Source: Nitzschia sp. DOCU1 (Eukaryota > Bacillariophyta > Bacillariophyceae > Bacillariales > Bacillariaceae). Taken from it: a stretch of 64,000 bases of DNA. The stretch is taken from assembly GCA_951394045.1 (NCBI GenBank), contig OX595987.1, positions 4,278,001-4,342,000 on the forward strand, written 5' to 3'. The notes beneath the pieces were generated by a model. The model ran no database searches and was not told the DNA's origin. It saw nothing but the letters and a program-made list of their open reading frames with translations. Made by a program: the position numbers and the translations under genes. Shown one piece after another: positions 62,351 to 64,000 of the stretch; the first letter of the stretch is position 1; every line of letters begins with the position of its first letter.

Positions 62351-63165
62351 TTAGAAAGCGTTGTCCTTGAACGCCGTCATCAGGTTGCCAAGAGCACCTT
62401 CGTTCGTGGTCATTCCTTGAACAATTTCACCGGCGGCAGCGAACATGGCAAGACGTCCGTTGGCAACCTCTTGGGCCTCAAGGCGCTTGTATCCTTCAGC
62501 GCTTCCCTTCTTGAAGCCAAGGGGGTCCAATCCAAAGTCTCCGGGGGCACGCATGCCAGATTCTCGTCCAGAAGTGGTGGCGATACCAGAAATAGCCTCA
62601 ACCATCATAATTCCAATCAATCCAGCAACAATGTATTGAGGGTGGGCATTCCAAAGTTGCCAGAAAGCCTCCATTTGGTTCTTGGCGGTGGCCATTTCAC
62701 ATCCGGGGGCAGGGCCGAAAATCTCAACCTGAAGAAATCCGGCGACAGCAAGCATGGCAACGCGGCAGTGCTTGAGCTCGGCCTCTCGCAACCAGTAAAG
62801 GTCAATTCCAACCTCATCGATGTTGGAGAGACCAAGGGGGTCGAAACCAACATCTCCCGCCATGGATCCGTCAAGCTGTGCAACGAAGCAAACGAAGCGA
62901 AACTAGTGAGTCAACCACGAATTCAAAAATTCTAGACATGGTTTCATTTAATCAGTGTCCAGGTTCCAAACTTCGATTAAGCGACCTATCGCCACACCAG
63001 CGCTCCATTCGCGAGTTCAGAACTTACAAGAGCCGGACGGTTCATGAACGGCAGAGACTTGCTTCGCTCAGCATTCAAGGCTGTCACCGAACGAGCAGAT
63101 TGTTGGGCGGGAGCAAAGGCCGAAGCCGAAGCGAGGAGGGCGGCAGCAGCAACAAACTTCATCAT
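62351..63165 (-). CDS. light-harvesting chlorophyll-binding protein (fucoxanthin-chlorophyll type, Lhcr-like)
   Basis: Two exons, 63165-63028 and 62875-62351, give 220 aa. The presequence (MMKFVAAAALLASASAFAPA) is a signal peptide ending in the ASA-FAP motif typical of diatom plastid import through four membranes, followed by a transit part. The mature protein has the LHC fold: an FDPLGLS motif, helix 1 with REAELKHCRVAMLAVAG (chlorophyll ligands Glu and His, ion-pair Arg), helix 2 (QYIVAGLIGIMMVEAIS) and helix 3 with EVANGRLAMFAAAGE. The helix 1 and FDPLGF motifs look closer to the red-algal-derived Lhcr group, usually photosystem I-associated, than to Lhcf; subgroup is uncertain. The 152-bp intron follows the transit region. 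Confidence 0.93.
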
Positions 63166-63652
63166 TGTCTCTTGAGGTTGAATATGTTTCTTGCAGGATC
63201 ATGGATGCTCATGGCTCTCGTCCGAGAGTCCTTTCCCCAACGATCGATGCCGCGTGCGACGCAGGTAGTAGTTTGGTACGTGACGTCAATACGAAAGATC
63301 GCGATGGAGGTTGAGTTCAACCGTTCGTTTGCGTCCGCGGAATCTGCAGTGTCCGCGCATAGCAACGCGCAGGAACGGAGGTGGCAAAAAGGAACAAAGG
63401 TATGAACGGTCGGTGCTTAGGTCTGACGGTAGGTATTGAAAGGAAACCGGGAATGAAGGGAAGAGTCAGTCGTGGACTCATCCAATGGTTTGAATGGCCC
63501 AAGATAAGCCACGGATAACTACTGCAGCGCTGGCCCTCTCTACGATATTTTAGTAATATGTTCCTTCTAGAGACGGCACAGCACTATTTAGGTCGAGAAT
63601 ATAGAGTAGAGAGTCTACTGAACTCCTCTCGTATCGCATGATACTTGGCTGT
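63166..63652. promoter_or_regulatory. light-harvesting gene promoter with CRE palindrome
   Basis: 487 bp between the LHC start and the primase stop. It contains TACGTGACGTCAAT, with a perfect TGACGTCA at 63281-63288, 116 bp before the LHC ATG. Such elements are bZIP targets in diatoms; light or CO2 control is inferred, not shown. Confidence 0.45.
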
Positions 63653-64000
63653 TTAAAAGTCCCCAACAATCGCCGCTTGCTCTTCGGCCTCATCCCTTGC
63701 CTTTTGGCGCAATTCCTTCAGCATCGGCTCCAGAAAGTTCTTTTGGAACGGTTCGAAATAGCCCCGGAGACTTGTCTTTTGCCAATCGTTGCGCACGCGG
63801 GTAGCGTCGTCTTCCCCGTCGTGGAATTGATCAAGCTCGCGCATGAGCTGCGGAAGCGTTGGGACTTCGAAGGGATCAAAGTCGTCTACTTTGGCGACTT
63901 CAATTGGGACACACACTCGTCCCGTCTTTGGGTGGACGCAAAAAGGGCTCTTCAACAAGTGATTTTGCATCTTGGAAACATTAATATCCAAGCGCGGGTA
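63653..64000 (-). CDS. PRIM1: DNA primase small (catalytic) subunit, C-terminal part
   Basis: 115 residues up to the stop; the frame stays open to the right edge (YPRLDINVSK at the border), so the 5' part lies outside. The segment HLLKSPFCVHPKTGRVCVPI followed by FDPFEVPTLPQLMREL is the diagnostic end of eukaryotic PriS/PRIM1. After it come a variable acidic linker, KTSLRGYFEPFQKNFLEPML and a charged tail. The subunit synthesises RNA primers in the polymerase alpha-primase complex. The catalytic Asp residues are upstream and not visible. Confidence 0.93.
   Translation of the reverse strand, partial: YPRLDINVSKMQNHLLKSPFCVHPKTGRVCVPIEVAKVDDFDPFEVPTLPQLMRELDQFHDGEDDATRVRNDWQKTSLRGYFEPFQKNFLEPMLKELRQKARDEAEEQAAIVGDF

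Overview
The window is nuclear DNA of a photosynthetic stramenopile, most probably a raphid pennate diatom. The evidence is short GT-AG introns (about 70-150 bp), a chlorophyll-binding light-harvesting protein with a bipartite plastid presequence carrying an ASA-FAP motif (62351-63165), TTAGGG telomeric repeats, and diatom-style gene families: LRR transmembrane proteins, soluble hybrid histidine kinases, MORN proteins and ShKT/prolyl-4-hydroxylases. The species cannot be fixed from the sequence alone. Exons below were joined by eye from frame, splice motifs and homology.

Region 1-13.6 kb, all minus strand: a MORN-repeat protein running off the left edge (44-2173), a Raf/TKL-like kinase (3090-4784), and a tandem pair of five-exon LRR membrane proteins (5363-8620, 10123-13631) with a long disordered N-terminal domain, one membrane helix and C-terminal leucine-rich repeats. 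Region 14-31 kb: lineage-specific low-complexity proteins (14074, 15257, 19023, 23152, 26628), a small two-exon candidate (23831-24227), a short MORN protein (24620-25587) and a secreted ShKT-prolyl-4-hydroxylase (28654-30689). Region 31-40 kb: two tandem soluble hybrid histidine kinases (31678-35223, 36677-40231) with near-identical cores and a shared promoter arrangement. Region 41-51 kb: a second large MORN protein with a splice structure like the first, a coiled-coil protein, a single-pass membrane protein with an internal repeat, a mitochondrial 2-oxoglutarate/malate-type carrier and a two-PHD-finger protein.

Region 51.4-53.55 kb is gene-poor and subtelomere-like. It ends in about 77 perfect TTAGGG units (53083-53548), with the G-rich strand reading rightwards as at a right-hand chromosome end. 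Within 20 bp after the array the sequence becomes the interior of an ATR checkpoint kinase, whose N-terminal half is missing (to 57919). This is the most striking feature: either an assembly join of a chromosome end to an unrelated contig, or a real interstitial telomere that has truncated a key DNA-damage gene. To the right lie conserved housekeeping genes: a mitochondrial-type site-2 protease, ATP synthase subunit d, 3-hydroxyacyl-CoA dehydrogenase, the light-harvesting protein and the C-terminus of the DNA primase small subunit.

The genes do not form one pathway. Two functional themes recur. One is sensing and signalling (LRR proteins, histidine kinases, TKL kinase, MORN proteins) on the left; the other is core organelle and replication functions on the right.
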